This document shows, in pieces, positions 49,386-62,627 of a stretch of DNA of 64,000 nt (its first letter is position 1; each line of letters starts with the position of its first letter). Position numbers and translations under genes: made by a program. The notes beneath the pieces are model-generated. The model was not told the origin of the DNA. It did not search any database and saw nothing but the letters and a program-made list of their open reading frames with translations. The stretch comes from Chaetorhynchus papuensis (Eukaryota > Chordata > Aves > Passeriformes > Rhipiduridae): the NCBI GenBank assembly GCA_013396525.1, contig VWYX01000277.1, positions 758,988-822,987 of the forward strand. Reading direction: 5' to 3'.

Positions 49386-52020
49386 ACAGCTTAACACCAA
49401 ACTGCTGAAAAAACAGAAGGACAGCAGGTCTTTTAGTGTCTACATAGAGGAAAAAAACCCAAAACAAATAAAAGTCCTCAGTCTGACTGCAGTGGCCACT
49501 ACTGTCAGGCCTGCTTATTGCGAGCAGATAAGCAGTGGAATTAGGAAAATAATCTTATTCTGTTCCTCCTCGTTGTCCCTCTGGGAACCATACAGTATAC
49601 GAGCTGGATCATATGTTCTTTATTTTTACTAAATTACAAAGCTCAGTTCAAGACATTCAAGAAATGTCATGATTTGTCATTATGGTTACCTTCAGCTCTA
49701 ATTATGCAAAGTCCAACCATTAGAAAGCAAAACAGACAGTAAGCCAAGTAAGATTAGTCAAGAGTATTAGATAGACTGGATGAGTCACTGAACCAACCAT
49801 CCTAACATCTATTGCCTCATCCAAAGATCACTTAAATCTTTTTAGAGGCTTCAGTGGGTTTTGGATCAGCTCTCAAAAATATAAGTTGCTTCATTTTCCT
49901 GAATAATTTTAAAACACAAAAAAACCTCTTTAATCAAGGTTTTGCTGGTAAGAGCAGGATACATGAGGGAGACAGAGATATGCTGCTATTTCTAATCTAG
50001 TTTCTTAGAAAATGATCCAATGCTCCTGTTCCAAGAGACCTTAAAATAGCCCCTGACTAGGCAGGCAAGCACCATCTACCAAACCAAATTCCCACACATA
50101 TTTATGTATTGTAATATTTTTCTAAGTAGGCTGGTAACATAGCATCAGTGGGTATGTCCAAATCATCTATCTGCTTTTTATCATCAGATGAATACCATCA
50201 TTACACCAAGGTGTAATGTGTAATTTTTTTTCTTACAGCTATATTTTCTTTGTGTATCGGATCCATAATTATATTTAGGAGGTTTTGTTTGGGGTGTTTT
50301 GTTTGTTTTTTTAAAAAATTTAGATAAAATAAAACTTTTACATCAAGAACCTTTATTTCAGTTAGACATTTTAACAAATAATTTTCCATTTATAATAACA
50401 ATGCTTCGGCTTATGTTTACTGCCGTAAATTCTCTACTGCTATTTTGGCTGCTCTGTAAATATTCACAGCTTTACAGAGAGGTGAAGACTTTTCTTTTAG
50501 GAGTTCTGGCAGCTTCTTAAAAGACAACAGGGGAAAAAACAAGATGTTTATTTAAATTTGCGTTCAAAATAAAATGTACTTCGGGCAACATGCCATGGGA
50601 CACAATCTTTCAGTGGTATTTAAAACTTAGACCGTACACAACTTAAAACAGAAGGTAATTACACAAAACCTGTGTTTTTCCTTTATGTATTCATGCGTCT
50701 TAAAAATATATGTTTTAAATGAGAAGACAATCCTATCTTTCGGCAACACAAAACAAGGTATGCTGTAAAATGTGTAATGCAAAAATCACTCAAAAACCAC
50801 TAGTCCCTTTGGAACCTTCTGTTTCAAAAAATGTTGTATGCTCTGGAAACAAGAATTGTTGGAAGAAGTTTGTTTTCACATAATTATAGATACCTTAGAG
50901 ACAATAAAGAAACACTGTGTCAGGAATTGTGAGCTTTATACTAAGAACACATTTGCAATGCTAATAAACAAAGATGAAAACGTGAGGTAAAAAACAAAGT
51001 CTGAATGCTAAAAAGCCAAAAGTAGTGAGGCCCAGGGAAGTGGCTCTGAGATGTTAAACCTTTCAGCATGAGTTAAAATCTGCCCCAGGTTTTCAGCGAC
51101 CTCTGGAATTTATAATATAAAGGCCTATATTATAATTTGACCTATAAAAAATAAAAATTAAATCCTGTCTGTCCAGTCCCCCACTCTCCATTATCACAGA
51201 TCCAGAGGCTTATTTTTATAGAATGTGAGTTTACCTTTAAGACCATGAACATTACCATTGTTAATTTTGTCAGGGACTTGATGCCTTCAAATGCTTCATT
51301 TGCAAACATACAATTCACAAGTTACAAACAAGCTATTTCTTTCCATGAGTGGTTCACTTGTAATTCCTGTCCTGTTACCAGGTTTTTTTGTGGGGTTTCT
51401 TTTCGTCTCTTTTCTGACACCCATTTCAGGAAAGTCAGACTATTTACCTGAAAGAAAACAAATAAACTTTAATCCAACTTACATGACAGCTTTACTCAAA
51501 ATGAAAGGGATGAAAATTGCAGGAGTCACCTACAAATTTTGTTAATACTCTGTACTCACTAAAGTAACTGAAACAGAGCTAGAACAGTTTGTCTCCAAAT
51601 TCAGGACTGGGGATCGTGAAAAAAGATCTCAACAAATCTTATTTCCACACTCAAACCATTATAGTGAACACACAGGACAAACTGAAAGTGCATCAGTTTG
51701 GCAAGTAATATTAATTCAGTGGGGTTTATAATAAGTAAGCATTTACAATACAGTATTATGGTTTACTTGTAGCTCTGACAGAATAATAAAATAAATTATC
51801 CAGTTTCGTCTTAAGATTTCCTTGCAAATAGTTAAGCCTGGGAAGCTTCTGTTGCTATTTGTATAATTCCTTGTGATTTCTACAACTGCAGACAAAATTC
51901 ATGAAATAGAAGAATATTTCTGAGCCTATTTGCCATATGTTATTCAGGTGATGGGACCTGCAGAGAATTTCAGCAGTCAGCTGTACAGAAAGGACTACTG
52001 GGTGGCACCCCTGCACGCAG
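49386..52020. other. Unique sequence, no gene seen
   Basis: No gene or mobile element recognised. It contains the hairpin at 51110-51135. The frame at 51291-51545 matches nothing known. Confidence 0.6.
51110..51135. repeat. 10-bp inverted repeat with six-base loop
   Basis: TTATAATATA (51110-51119) pairs exactly with TATATTATAA (51126-51135) around AAGGCC. The left arm with its flank reads as a TATA-like string, but no transcript start is supported. Confidence 0.75.
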
Positions 52021-52089
52021 TATGGGTGCTGGAACTAGATGACTTTTGGGGTCCCTTCCAACCCAAGCCATTCCATAATGATTCTGTGA
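52021..52089 (+). mobile_element. CR1 LINE 3' end
   Basis: Contains 'gctggaactagatgactttt' followed by 'ggggtcccttccaaccca' and 'gccattccataatgattctg'. This is the CR1 terminal region with little else left. Confidence 0.93.
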
Positions 52090-52987
52090 CTTGTGGTGTC
52101 CTTACAGAGACCTTAACTTTTGAAGTAAATGTTTGGTTTATATAGGGTTTAGCATATACCCAACCAGGCTTTCCCATGTGACTCGATGAGGTGAAAGCCT
52201 CCAACACAGGCTACAGGAGAGAAAAGGTACGGAAAAGATCAAGAGACAGGGAGAAGATGAATTACATTTCTTGCTCCTTGTAGGACTGGTAGACATTTTG
52301 CAGGCAATGAGCCTACAAGACTGATGGCTTGAATGGTGATTTCCCTCAGATACAGTAGAAACAATCAAAACCATTTTAGGCCTTGAAAAATCAACATTTT
52401 TTGACTGTTAGCCTTTTGGAGTGATTTTTTTTTTCTTTTTCTAAAGAAAGACTGATAATTTTTTTAAAAAATAAAAGAGTGAACAAAGCGTTTTTATTTA
52501 GTGCTCAATTCTGTTGAATGTGGTTTGAATCAAAAAGCATTTCAGCTAGCTCTAGTTAATGTGTTCAAAGTCTTTGTTTGCAAAGTACAAAAAACATAAT
52601 TAAGATACCAACAACAAACTATTGCTAGAATCTTTTATTCTTTGCATAATAGCAATTACCATTGAATCTGTATCAATGTTTAAACTCTTGGCTGAAACAA
52701 AATTCTTGCAGAGTAGATTTTCTAAGAAATTGCTTTTCCTTTCAAATCCATGCTTCCTCTATTCAGTATGTAGCTATAACCTATCAGATTGCTGAGAGAC
52801 ATTTTGATAAATTTAAAGTGATAATTTAAGAGAAATGGGAATGTAAAGAAAGAAAAGGTCACAAGGTTGCAAATCGTTGTTTAGAAAAGATCTGTTCACC
52901 TACCTGGTAAATATGCCACAGTAGGAACCTGTATTAGATTAAGGTTTGTAATCTCTTGTCAACCAGCAATTTACAACCTCCTTGTAA
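52090..52987. other. Spacer, no gene seen
   Basis: AT-rich with T and A runs; no gene or mobile element recognised. Confidence 0.6.
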
Positions 52988-53187
52988 ATTTTACTGTGAG
53001 GATGGTGCTATGCTGGCACAGGTTGCCCAGAGAAGTTTTGGATGACTCATTCCTGGAAGTTTTCAAGGCCAGGCTGGATGTGGCTCTGAGCAACCTGGTC
53101 CAGTGGAAGTTGTCCTTGCCCATGGAGGCAGGGTGGAAAAAGAGGGACTTTGGAAGTCCCTCCCTTCCTAAACCATTCTATGATTCA
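52988..53187 (+). mobile_element. CR1 LINE 3' fragment
   Basis: Plus-strand blocks: 'ttactgtgaggatggtgcta', 'ggcacaggttgcccagagaa', 'gttttcaaggccaggctgga', 'gagcaacctggtccagtgga', then 'ccttcctaaaccattctatg'. The plus-strand translation from about 52996 includes WHRLPREVLDDSFLEVFKAR, the last block of CR1 ORF2. Confidence 0.95.
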
Positions 53188-56100
53188 ATTAATTTTTCCA
53201 GAGACCTGCCCTTGCCTTTTTTATCTCATGTTGTGTCTTTTCAGGTTCATTAAATCTAAAAGATATTGCTATTTTTTACTTCCTGATCATAGATATTTTG
53301 ATAACATCTCAAAGATCCAGTTAAGACGAAGAACAGCTTGTATTAGGTTCAACACCATCCCTGAGACCTAGTTAGTCTCAAAGACTCCAAGCAGACAAAG
53401 CAGTTGCATTAATTTAAAATAACATTGCTCTTTAAACTTGTAATAAGTTGGATATTATTATTATTCATAATTCACTTTTATATTTTCATAAGAATCAGGG
53501 CTCTCCTGAGCTATGCAATATACTGTAAAGAAAACATGGTTTTTGTTTGATAATTTATATTTTTACATTTAAAAGTTTTAAAGTAAAGAGAATTTAATTT
53601 ATATTTCTAAGAATCTGTATTATGGTTTCCTGGTTGTTTATCTTTTCATTTTATGTCACTGACAACGGTACAAACATGTAAATGCATCACACAGCACAAA
53701 AATCTACCCTTTATTTTGACTGAAGTACATGTTCTCTCCACCTAACCTTAACACTCTAAATGACATTATTCATTCCAGCTCTTATTTCAAGATGTTCTGA
53801 TGAACATGGAATACACATAGATCCTTTCCAGACCAGTTCCAACCTGGATTTCTGATTTACTTCTTTGGTTATGGATATTTCTCTGACTGCCTCCCTTCAG
53901 ACAGGCACAGGGACTGAACTGAGGGATTACCTTGTAATGACTAGAGATTCAGCTTTTGGAGACCCCGATTTCAATCATGCTTTCAGTTTTTAAAGGATTT
54001 TTAATTTGATTTTTATCATACATTCTAACCTGTTTATTTTTTGAGTCAGAAATAATCTTAGTAACTTTGTGTTTTCTGCCTGCCCTTATGAACAGGGGGA
54101 ACAGCAGGGAACACTCGCGTCTGGACAGCCAAAACCCAGGATATTTTGGCTTCTAGTAAACTGAACATGCCCAGAAATGTTTCCTGACACCAAGGCTAAG
54201 TACTGTGACTTGGCTTTAGATACTGACTTGGCTGTGTAGAAACTGACTGTGGGGAACCACCTTTAGAATATTTTGACAGCCAAACTCTATCTGGGAACTG
54301 TACAGAAAGGCTGGCAAAATTCATGCCAAAGAACACATTAACAGCTTAATGACCCAGCAGCACACTCCAGTGCCTAGGAACCTTCCTGAGTCCATGGGTT
54401 TTACTACCATGTGCAGTCTTAGTGCTGTTTTCATCTGAAAATTGATTCAGGCACATTTCTGACACACGTTTAAATTATTAGAAGCTTTTAATATTTTTTA
54501 TCTCATTTTAAACTGTATTTACAGCAGGGACATAATATTGTAAATATGGCTTTCATATCTGTGCATAGGGTCAGAACAAAACTTTATGAACCACTCAAAC
54601 CCTGAAGCCAGGAATATGTAGCTCTATACTAAATAATGTTAAGGTTATGAGAAAGACTAACTGCTAAATCAACCTGTCCACTTCAGTCTCAGTGAGCTGT
54701 TTCTATAGTTTCTGAAGGCAGTGTTTGCCTGAAAGATACAAATTTGTTTTCCACCAGTGCCATTTTTGAAAGAATTTTCCTTTGTTATAAATTGGAATAA
54801 AACAGGAAAACGAGATTGCGTTTCATCATTGGAAGGGAAGAAAAAAAATTCATATTTTCAGCAGGGAAAACATATTGTCAGTTTTGTTTCTCTCTCCAGG
54901 ATAAAGTAATTTCAGAATTCTGTGTTTTGCTTTGTCTGGGAGAAAGTTCAAGTTTGTTTTTTTGGTTTGTGTGGTGTAGGGTAGATTTTTGCTGCTTTTT
55001 GTTGTTCTTGTTGTTTTTTTGGGGTTTTTAAAATAAAAATTCCTCTATTGTGGTTTTTTTTTCTCTTTTAAGATGGTATTTTCTATTAGAAGAGTTGAAT
55101 GGGAGCCTCCTAGTCACCTTGAGTTTTCACATCTCTGCAAAGTGACTGAATACCAGACCAAGTTCATTATTTTCTGCATTTACCATTCTCATCAGGAATT
55201 TACTAGGTATTCAGAACTTAGCCACAAAGCTTTATTGAAAATGACTCTTCAACTCAGTATAGATGCATAAAAATGATAAATCAGAGTGGATGTCTTACCG
55301 ATTTTTTTATTTTGTAATTTTTTAGGGTGCTACTTTCTTTTCAGGACAAATCTTTTCATTTCTAACATGAACTCCCTGACCAGGATAGCACTAATTGCAT
55401 TGCCTAGGCACATTGAGTAGGGATTTCATTTCACACATCACAAACTATCCACACAACCTTGTCATAGTAATATTTCATACATATATTTTTCCCAGCAAAG
55501 TCTAATCTCCCTATCCTAGTTTCACAGTCCACTACTCTGAAACAAAGCTCAGTTAAATCTTAATAAAAAAGAAGAAAAATTAAAAAGATCAAAAGGCTCG
55601 GTGATTTCTCTCAGGCCATTGTCCCTGAACTTGATAAAGGTTTCTGCAACTTCAGCTGGACTCGAGGGGCAGGACTTTGGTAGCCATCAATGGAGGGTGT
55701 TGCTGATTCAACACATTCAAAGGGAGGGAAAATTAGGTGTAGAAAGACAAAGAATACTTAGGGTTAAGTGACCATTATAGTTTAATAAAATTTTAATTTT
55801 TATTCACTGTTTTTGTAGGAATTAAAGCTTTGAAATTCAAATTATTTTTTTTAATTGATACAAATTACATTTAAATCAAAGACAATTAATTTTAGTGCTT
55901 TAACTTGAATGGGTCTTGGATGGTTGCTAATTGTTCTCTATTGATTTCATGCACCTGTTTTACATCAAAAACATACTTTTCAATCAGCGATATGATTGTG
56001 CACATGATCTGTTTGTGCACATGGTATTTCACTAAATGTGTGATGAAGGTTTTAGATCTCCTTTTGAAGCACTTTTACAGGTCATTCTCAAAGTCAAAAT

Positions 56101-58662
56101 ACTAGTTGGTCCATTGACCTGTTATGGTGTATGCTTCTGTATATTGCTTTTCACCTCTATCTCTCAGACAGGTGCACAGTAAGGTGAAATAATGATAACT
56201 CCTCCTATCTGAAATAGAGTCTTTTTTGTTCAGAAAATTGCTGTTCTCACAAAGTTATGTGATTGTTTGTTGTGGTTTGAAGTTCATTCTTGCCTGTAAA
56301 ATTTCTTGGGAGGAAAAAAAAGAATAAAAAAATTACAATAAACCAGTCCTCAGCTGCAGTAAATTCATGAGAGTATGATAATTATTGGAACAATTGGCTT
56401 CAAGATTGCAACACTTTGGATACAAAGTTTGCATCAAATCAAAACAATTTGCACCAAGCAATGATCTGCTCCTCTTTCCAAGTGTTGAAAAGCAGCTTTT
56501 GATTGAATATCTGATTACTGGAAAAAAATTCCGGGTATTTGAAAGTGTCTGTGTAGAGGGAAGTAGATTTCTCTACAAAGTAAGTAGATCTTTGGAACCA
56601 GAAATACAGAAATCTAAGCACACCCTTTTCTCACAGGACCGTTGGGAAGACCTGGACCAGGATAAATTTTCTCTCTTTATGATTGTTTTAAATGCATCTT
56701 TTAGAAACTGCCATTTCACTCCAATTATTTTTAAGAGATTCTGTATCATTCAAGGTGTGCTTTCTCACTCTATTTATTCCTCTGAAGGGAACATGGCTGT
56801 TCAGGTAACAGTCATTGAAAACCTGATAGCACAGGCATATCATTAATGTTAGCAGGTGTGCTTTCACAGTTTAGAAAGCAACCTACTCTTTTCCTGCAAT
56901 TCAATTAACTTTCCTGATTTGTGGAGAAATTTAGTGGATTTAATGGACTTGCTTGATTTGGCAATTTTTAAGTGTCTGAGTCTTGGAAGAAGCTTCAGAG
57001 GCATTTTGGCAGTTTTCCAAAAAATATCTGAGAATTATTCCAGGTATATATTGTTTTCTATGTTTCAATGTACTGAGATAATTAATGTCCTAGAGAGAAT
57101 TAATTCCTGAAAAACAAAAATAAAAATTACATTTTTTTTTTAATATATTAATCTTCTTACTTCAGCTTGTGTTCCTCAAGATTATTTGACAGGACATTTC
57201 CATTTCCAAGTCACAAACAGCAGAGTACTATTGGGTGCTGGTTCAGCACTTCGGCTCTGGTTGTGTGTAAGGAGATGTCTGCATCTTCAAATGTGTGTGC
57301 TTATGCACCTATAGCTCCATTAAACCTTTAAAGTGCTGATATTTCAGACCTTTCTGACACAAAATCAGCCCTGCTTCTAACAAATTAAAGTATGCTTTCA
57401 TGGTAGCATATTTGTTTATGGTGTCTAACAAGCTGCTCCGCCTGAGTGCCTGGTACAGATGAAACCATTGCCTTCTGCTTGGCAAGTCGAACAAATGCCA
57501 CTATAGGATTGTTAAGCTCTGATAAAACTATACATAAAAATCTGTGTTCCTGGACTCCTCTCTTCAGTGCATCTGTTCCAACCCTCCAAGCGATGAAGAT
57601 GGAATTCTACAATGGATTTCTGTAGAGTCAGTGGCTTTTTTCTGGTGTCTGTCCATAGAGTCTGCCCTTGGCTAGAGTATTCCAGAGAAACAGCAAACAC
57701 CCTGAGCTGGCTAATTAATGGAAATACAAAAAGCTTGCTGTCAGGGAATCAAATATTGGCAAACAGGTCCCTTTGGGCTCTTTCTGAGAAGGCTGGCAAA
57801 TGCAAGCTGTCTACGCATTTGGCTTGGGATAAAACATAATGCTAGACATGGGCTCTTTCATTTTCTTTTTTTTTCTTCCATGTAAAAAATTCTACAATAG
57901 CTTACATGGCTTAGATTGACTTCAAGGCAATTATGCAGGGTGCAGGCCAATACAGAATTCACTCTGCACAATCATATGTTTCATATTGGATTGTCATTCA
58001 CTTCATTACTCCAGAGTATAACTCAGGAATGAGTCTGCCAAAGACTGCAGAGTTACATTTTCCTTTAAAGCAGATAAAAAAGTGAGAAGAGTATAAAGCC
58101 TATACTGTGAGGCTAAAAGACAGAAAAAAAGACCATGGAAGTTGAGTGGTATGGTTTCAAAACTGCGTGTTCTGCAAAAAAACCCCAGCCCTCCACTTCC
58201 CAATGAGATAACTCTTTAGCATGTCTTTAAGCTGCCCCTTGCTTTAAGCCTGCAACTCTGTCCCTACAGTGAGAACCGGAAGAGCTCACACAAGTTTTTT
58301 TGACTTTTTAATACACAGAATAGGATAGACACTTATCTTCACAATATAGTGCTGATTTGGTTTGCAGAAATAGAGTCAATTATGCTCATTTTTCTTTTAT
58401 CGGCCAGCTGTGATACTGAGGAGTTTTCCTTTGGAGCACCTCATCTACCTCGCTAGACTTCTCAACTTTAACTGACTTAAAATGTCCTCAGAAAAATATC
58501 TACCAGCACTGAAAGGTTAGGGTAATTCCTTACATCCAGAAATGAAATTATGAGTCTGAATAAGAGAAAAATCAACCATTTTGGCACAGCTGACATCTTA
58601 GATGCCTGAACCTTTAACTGGCGCATGGGTTATGCCCTGCTTTCATATATCCAATCCCAATT
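53188..58662. other. Unique sequence with candidate conserved blocks, no gene seen
   Basis: About 5.5 kb without recognised mobile element. The longest open frame of the window, 56385-56846 (+), begins with TTG; its first in-frame ATG is at 56679, leaving 56 codons, so it is not supported as a gene. Higher-complexity stretches at about 54050-54450 and 57230-57840 look like candidate conserved noncoding DNA; the second contains GCTAATTAATGG at about 57710-57721. Confidence 0.5.
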
Positions 58663-58967
58663 ATCATAGAATCATAGAATGGTTTGGGTTGGAAGGAACC
58701 TTAAATATCATCGATTTCCAACTCCCTGCCATGGGCGGGGTCATCTTTGTTAGGTTCTTAGAGCCTCATCCAGCCTGGCCTTAAAAACTTGTAAGGATGG
58801 GGCATCACCATCCTTATAGTAAAGAATTTCTTCCTAAAAACTAATCTAAATTTACCTTCCTTCAGTTTAAGGCCATTTCCCATTGTCCTATCACTCCATG
58901 CCCTTGTGAAAAGCCCCACTCCAGCCATCTTGTAAGTCCCCTCTAGGCACCGTAAGTCCCCTTTAGC
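58663..58967 (-). mobile_element. CR1 LINE, 5'-truncated copy
   Basis: It begins with a duplicated 'atcatagaatcatagaatgg' tail and 'tttgggttggaaggaacc', the CR1 3' end on the minus strand. It runs through 'ccagcctggccttaaaaact', 'taaagaatttcttcctaaaa' and 'ccttcagtttaaggccattt' to the 'cttgtaagtcccctctagg' region. The intact eight-base tail repeat suggests it is among the less decayed copies in the window. Confidence 0.96.
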
Positions 58968-59218
58968 TACAGCAGACAATTGTGTCATGTATTCTTCCAT
59001 TTTAAGTGCCTATCTCCATCACATGGGGGTCTGTGCTTTTTCTGTTTGTATAAGAATATTCAAAAGTCCTGAGTTTGACCACATGCATGGAGAAATTCCT
59101 GGTCTGAGTAATTTCTGCTGCTGTGAAATCTGATACTCAGCCAAGTGCGACAGTCCCACTGGTCGTGCCCTGTCATCCCCATAATCAGTCTGTCTCAGTT
59201 GCCCTAAGCATGAACCAC

Positions 59219-59345
59219 TGAATACCTCAAGTTGGAAGGGACCCAAGGAAGGGTCGGAAGGGTTCATCAAGTCCAAATCCCTGCTTCTCACAGGGCTACG
59301 CAAAACTAAACTATATGACAAAGAACATCATCCAGACGGTCCCTG
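59219..59345 (-). mobile_element. CR1 LINE 3' fragment, second subfamily
   Basis: Contains 'ctcaagttggaagggaccc', then 'gttcatcaagtccaaatccc' and a decayed 'acaaagaacatcatccagac' block. The wording differs from the copy at 58663 and fits another avian CR1 subfamily. The fragment lies 250 bases from that copy on the same strand. The segment 58968-59218 between them is not recognised. Confidence 0.75.
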
Positions 59346-62300
59346 ATGTCACAGTAGGATTGCACCTGCACCTTGACAGATTCACACTCACTGTTACTTG
59401 CCAATGTAGAACTTTCTGTGCCCGTCACTTAGAATATCAAATCATTCATTCCCTAAGAAAACAGAGCACAGAGCTCACACTATCTTAGAAAAGCACCATT
59501 CTCTCCGAAAATTCCATAGCCTTCTTAAATAGGTTATCTGGTGAAACCTACTATGACTGAAAATACTGTTTCACCCTCATAATTACCTAGTAAAAGTCAA
59601 AATAAGTCCCATGTATTGTTTTTCAGTTCAGTTAGTCCAGTTTATTCATAACCCATTTTAATCTTGTACACAAACACCATCTTCACTCTTTATTTTGTAT
59701 TTGCTTTCAAAGTGCCTTTTTTTGGTCCCATGGTGATTGCCACCTACTGCTGTTGACAATGTAAATAAATGTAATTGTAATGTAAATAAATTAGACTAGA
59801 CCTTGGCCAACTATTTAGGTTTTCAGATGCATGTTCACAAAGAGTAAGCAGGCATTTGGAAGAGACATTTTCTCTAAGTGACACAATATGCATGTGAAGC
59901 TGTAAAATCAATACACCATTCACTGAAAAGGAGTTGATTTTCTGAAAAGTTTTCTTGATTGCTTTTGCTTTAAAATGCTTTTTTATATAGCCCTATTTGA
60001 TTATGGTCTTCTCTTTTGTGAAAACCATTAATTAAAATGACATCACACTCAGAATAACTTGTATATAAAATGAACAGTAGGACTGTGTTCTTATAATTAA
60101 ACTTCTGATCAAAAAATAGAAGGAAGAAGTATGGAATTCTGCCTAAACATATATGTATCAGGCAGATGCACATAACAGATGACAATTTCCACTTATATTT
60201 GTCTTTAAGAAAATAACCCAACCTTTTGAGTCTTCATTTGATCAAGGACTTTGTCAAAGGGGTGCCATTTACAACACCAATGATTAAAACTTGCACACAG
60301 ATGGAACACTAAATATATTTTTGTTTTACAGAAATTAGCTACTCTCTTGCTTTGTGGCAGTACGCAGCTGGTCTGAACCTAATTTCTAATCCTCAAATTC
60401 AGATTTCTCAGCTGTTGAAGCGTTGTAAGTTTCCTAGCAGTTTGTTTTGGTAATTCTGGTATCTGGAGTAATATTCTGGGAATAAAGAACAATTGGGAGC
60501 ACATTGCTCAGGACAGTTTCTCCCACAACACTTGAAAAGGAGGAGTTAGCTATGAACAGCACAAGCTGTTGTTACAGCTCAAGGGCACTCCCTGCACACT
60601 GCAAGCCAATAAACTCATGCTACATGCTAAGATGCTTTAGGTCCCAGTTTTCTGGGGAAATGCTTCTTTCCTTCTGTGCTGTTGAGGGGGCAGGTGATGA
60701 CAAATACTCAAGAGAAGACTCTCCCCTCTGGAACTAATTTCCAGCAGTAATGCAGCAAAACCTGAAGGCATAGAGGAAAAAAAATCTGTCCAGACAGGCT
60801 ATTGCCTGAGGTAGATTAGTACAGTACTTCAGTCTGTCCTTGCTTTCTGTTTGAGGATGTGCCTTTGTATTTATGCTTGCTGGGTAGTATTCAAAAAATC
60901 CTAGAGAAAGTTACTAAATTCAGCCAGCTATTGGTAAATTATTTAAAATGTTGTCTCTATATTTTATTTGTTGTAAATGTACTTGGACTATTAACAATGG
61001 AAGTGTGTTGTATATGCCATCAGAAATGGCTCACAGGTTTACATTGATGGAAATGTGACCTAGAAAGACAGAAAGGGATAAAATATCTCTCAGCTACTGT
61101 TCTACCTCAGCTCCTTAAGTCTAAACTAATGCTTTTGTTGTGAAGGTTGGAGATGAAGATGAATTATTTGTAATTACAAAGTCTCTGGCTGTGTGATTTT
61201 ATGTTCCATATTTTATAGTCACTACTGTGAGGATATAAGAATTGATTCCCATGCACACCAGATCTGCAGTTCAGGGCTTATTATTAAAGCTGTGTGAAAA
61301 CAAAGGTGAATATCACTTTTATGTTCTAAATTTCCATACACTAAAAATCAAACAGCACAACAACTTAGAGAATAAAAGTTCAGTAAGAGAATAAAATGTT
61401 GGTGTGTTAGAGCTACAGGAAGTTTTTTTGGTTAGTGTCTGCTTGGAATTACATTTCATTTAAGCATTGAGAATCCTCACACAGAAACTACTCCCGTTTT
61501 GTTTGTTGTCATGCAGAGATTAGTGCTTGAGGAGTACTGCTGTCTTGAGAAACCTTCATTTTGGACGAGACAGAAAGTGGGAAATACTGTAATCCCCAGT
61601 TTACAAAAGACACTGATTCAGTAGAGAGAGATAAATCTTCAGTGAGTGGACCACTGCATTTTGTAGGACCCCTCATATGTTTCAGAGTTCACTGCCTGGG
61701 AGCACCACCTCAGTGCATAGCATGTATTTAACCACACCAAAAATCAGTCACATTTATGATTCCCACTGATTTTATTGGACTTTAAGTAGTCTGCATGCTT
61801 AAGTGCTTTTCTAGGTCAGAACTGTCTCTGCTTTGTGTCACCTAACCTGAACTGCCCTCTGTATTAACACCGTTCCTGTGCCAGAGGCAATCTGGCAGTC
61901 CTTTAAGGAAAGATGAAAGATGGTGCATACTGCTCAACTACCCCTTGCTAATAATGCCTTCTCTTTGTTGTATTCAGTAATTAAATTACAGTATCAAACA
62001 AAAGAAACCGACTTCAAAAGAGTGGACAAATGTAACCACCACCTCGAATCCTATAGTCCTTTGGAACTGACAGGTACTCAGGTCTCTCTCTGTCTTTCAT
62101 CTACTTTTCTTTGCCCCTCAAGAGTTTTCTCAATTGTTTGGTGCTTCTTTTTCTGTCTCACATATTTCTAAGATCTGGTTCATTCCCAATAATGTCATGT
62201 ACACTGGAGTACTACAGACTAAATAGGGTTAAAAGCAACTTGGTCTGCCTACTAGTTTTCATCCATTCCTCAGTGCTTGTTCAGTGACAGCTACCATGAG

Positions 62301-62493
62301 CCTTCCTTCTCCTTCCCATCTGAAAAGCATTGAGATAAATCCAAAGACTAGACAGCAGCACATGTAAAGAGCAGTGTATGGCCCATCAACCATATCCAAC
62401 CCATGACCAATGGCAGATCTTCAGGGATCTTCAGAGATCTCCATCTCTGAAGATATCCAGTACTCCAAAACACAGTTCCAGGCAACTTGCTCT
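59346..62493. other. Unique sequence, no gene seen
   Basis: No gene or mobile element recognised in about 3.1 kb. The hairpin at 62427-62454 lies at its right end. Confidence 0.6.
62427..62454. repeat. Perfect 12-bp inverted repeat with four-base loop
   Basis: ATCTTCAGAGAT (62427-62438), CTCC, ATCTCTGAAGAT (62443-62454). Just to the left ATCTTCAG occurs again at about 62417-62424, so the arm is also tandemly duplicated. Confidence 0.85.
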
Positions 62494-62546
62494 ATCACAG
62501 GATCATAGGTTTGGGTTGGTGGAGAGCTAAAAGATCATCTTGTTCC
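62494..62546 (-). mobile_element. CR1 LINE 3' end, left half of a head-to-head pair
   Basis: 'atcacaggatcataggtttg', 'ggttgg' and 'aaaagatcatcttgttcc' match a minus-strand CR1 3' terminus. The match stops at about 62546, where an opposite-strand fragment starts. Confidence 0.7.
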
Positions 62547-62627
62547 TTGGGCAACCTCTTCTATCAGAATGCTCCTGAGCAGTGTGGTTGCATTAGATGA
62601 TTTCAAGAGATTTATTCCATTTCAATA
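62547..62627 (+). mobile_element. CR1 LINE 3' end, right half of a head-to-head pair
   Basis: 'ttgggcaacctcttctatc', 'tgagcagtgtggttgcatta', 'gatgatttcaagag' and a decayed 'attccatttcaa' fit the plus-strand 3' end of a CR1 subfamily. Several substitutions in the terminal motif show age. It abuts the minus-strand fragment at its truncated 5' side. Confidence 0.55.

Noticed and set aside
56577..56640. Strong-looking splice donor (AAAGTAAGT) and acceptor (CTTTTCTCACAG) close together
   Set aside because: They are in donor-then-acceptor order only about 55 bases apart, too short for a normal vertebrate intron, and there is no coding support on either side.
56385..56846. Longest open frame of the window (153 codons, +)
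   Set aside because: It starts at TTG; the first in-frame ATG is at 56679 and leaves 56 codons. No domain is recognisable, and a frame of this length is not surprising in 64 kb of six-frame translation.
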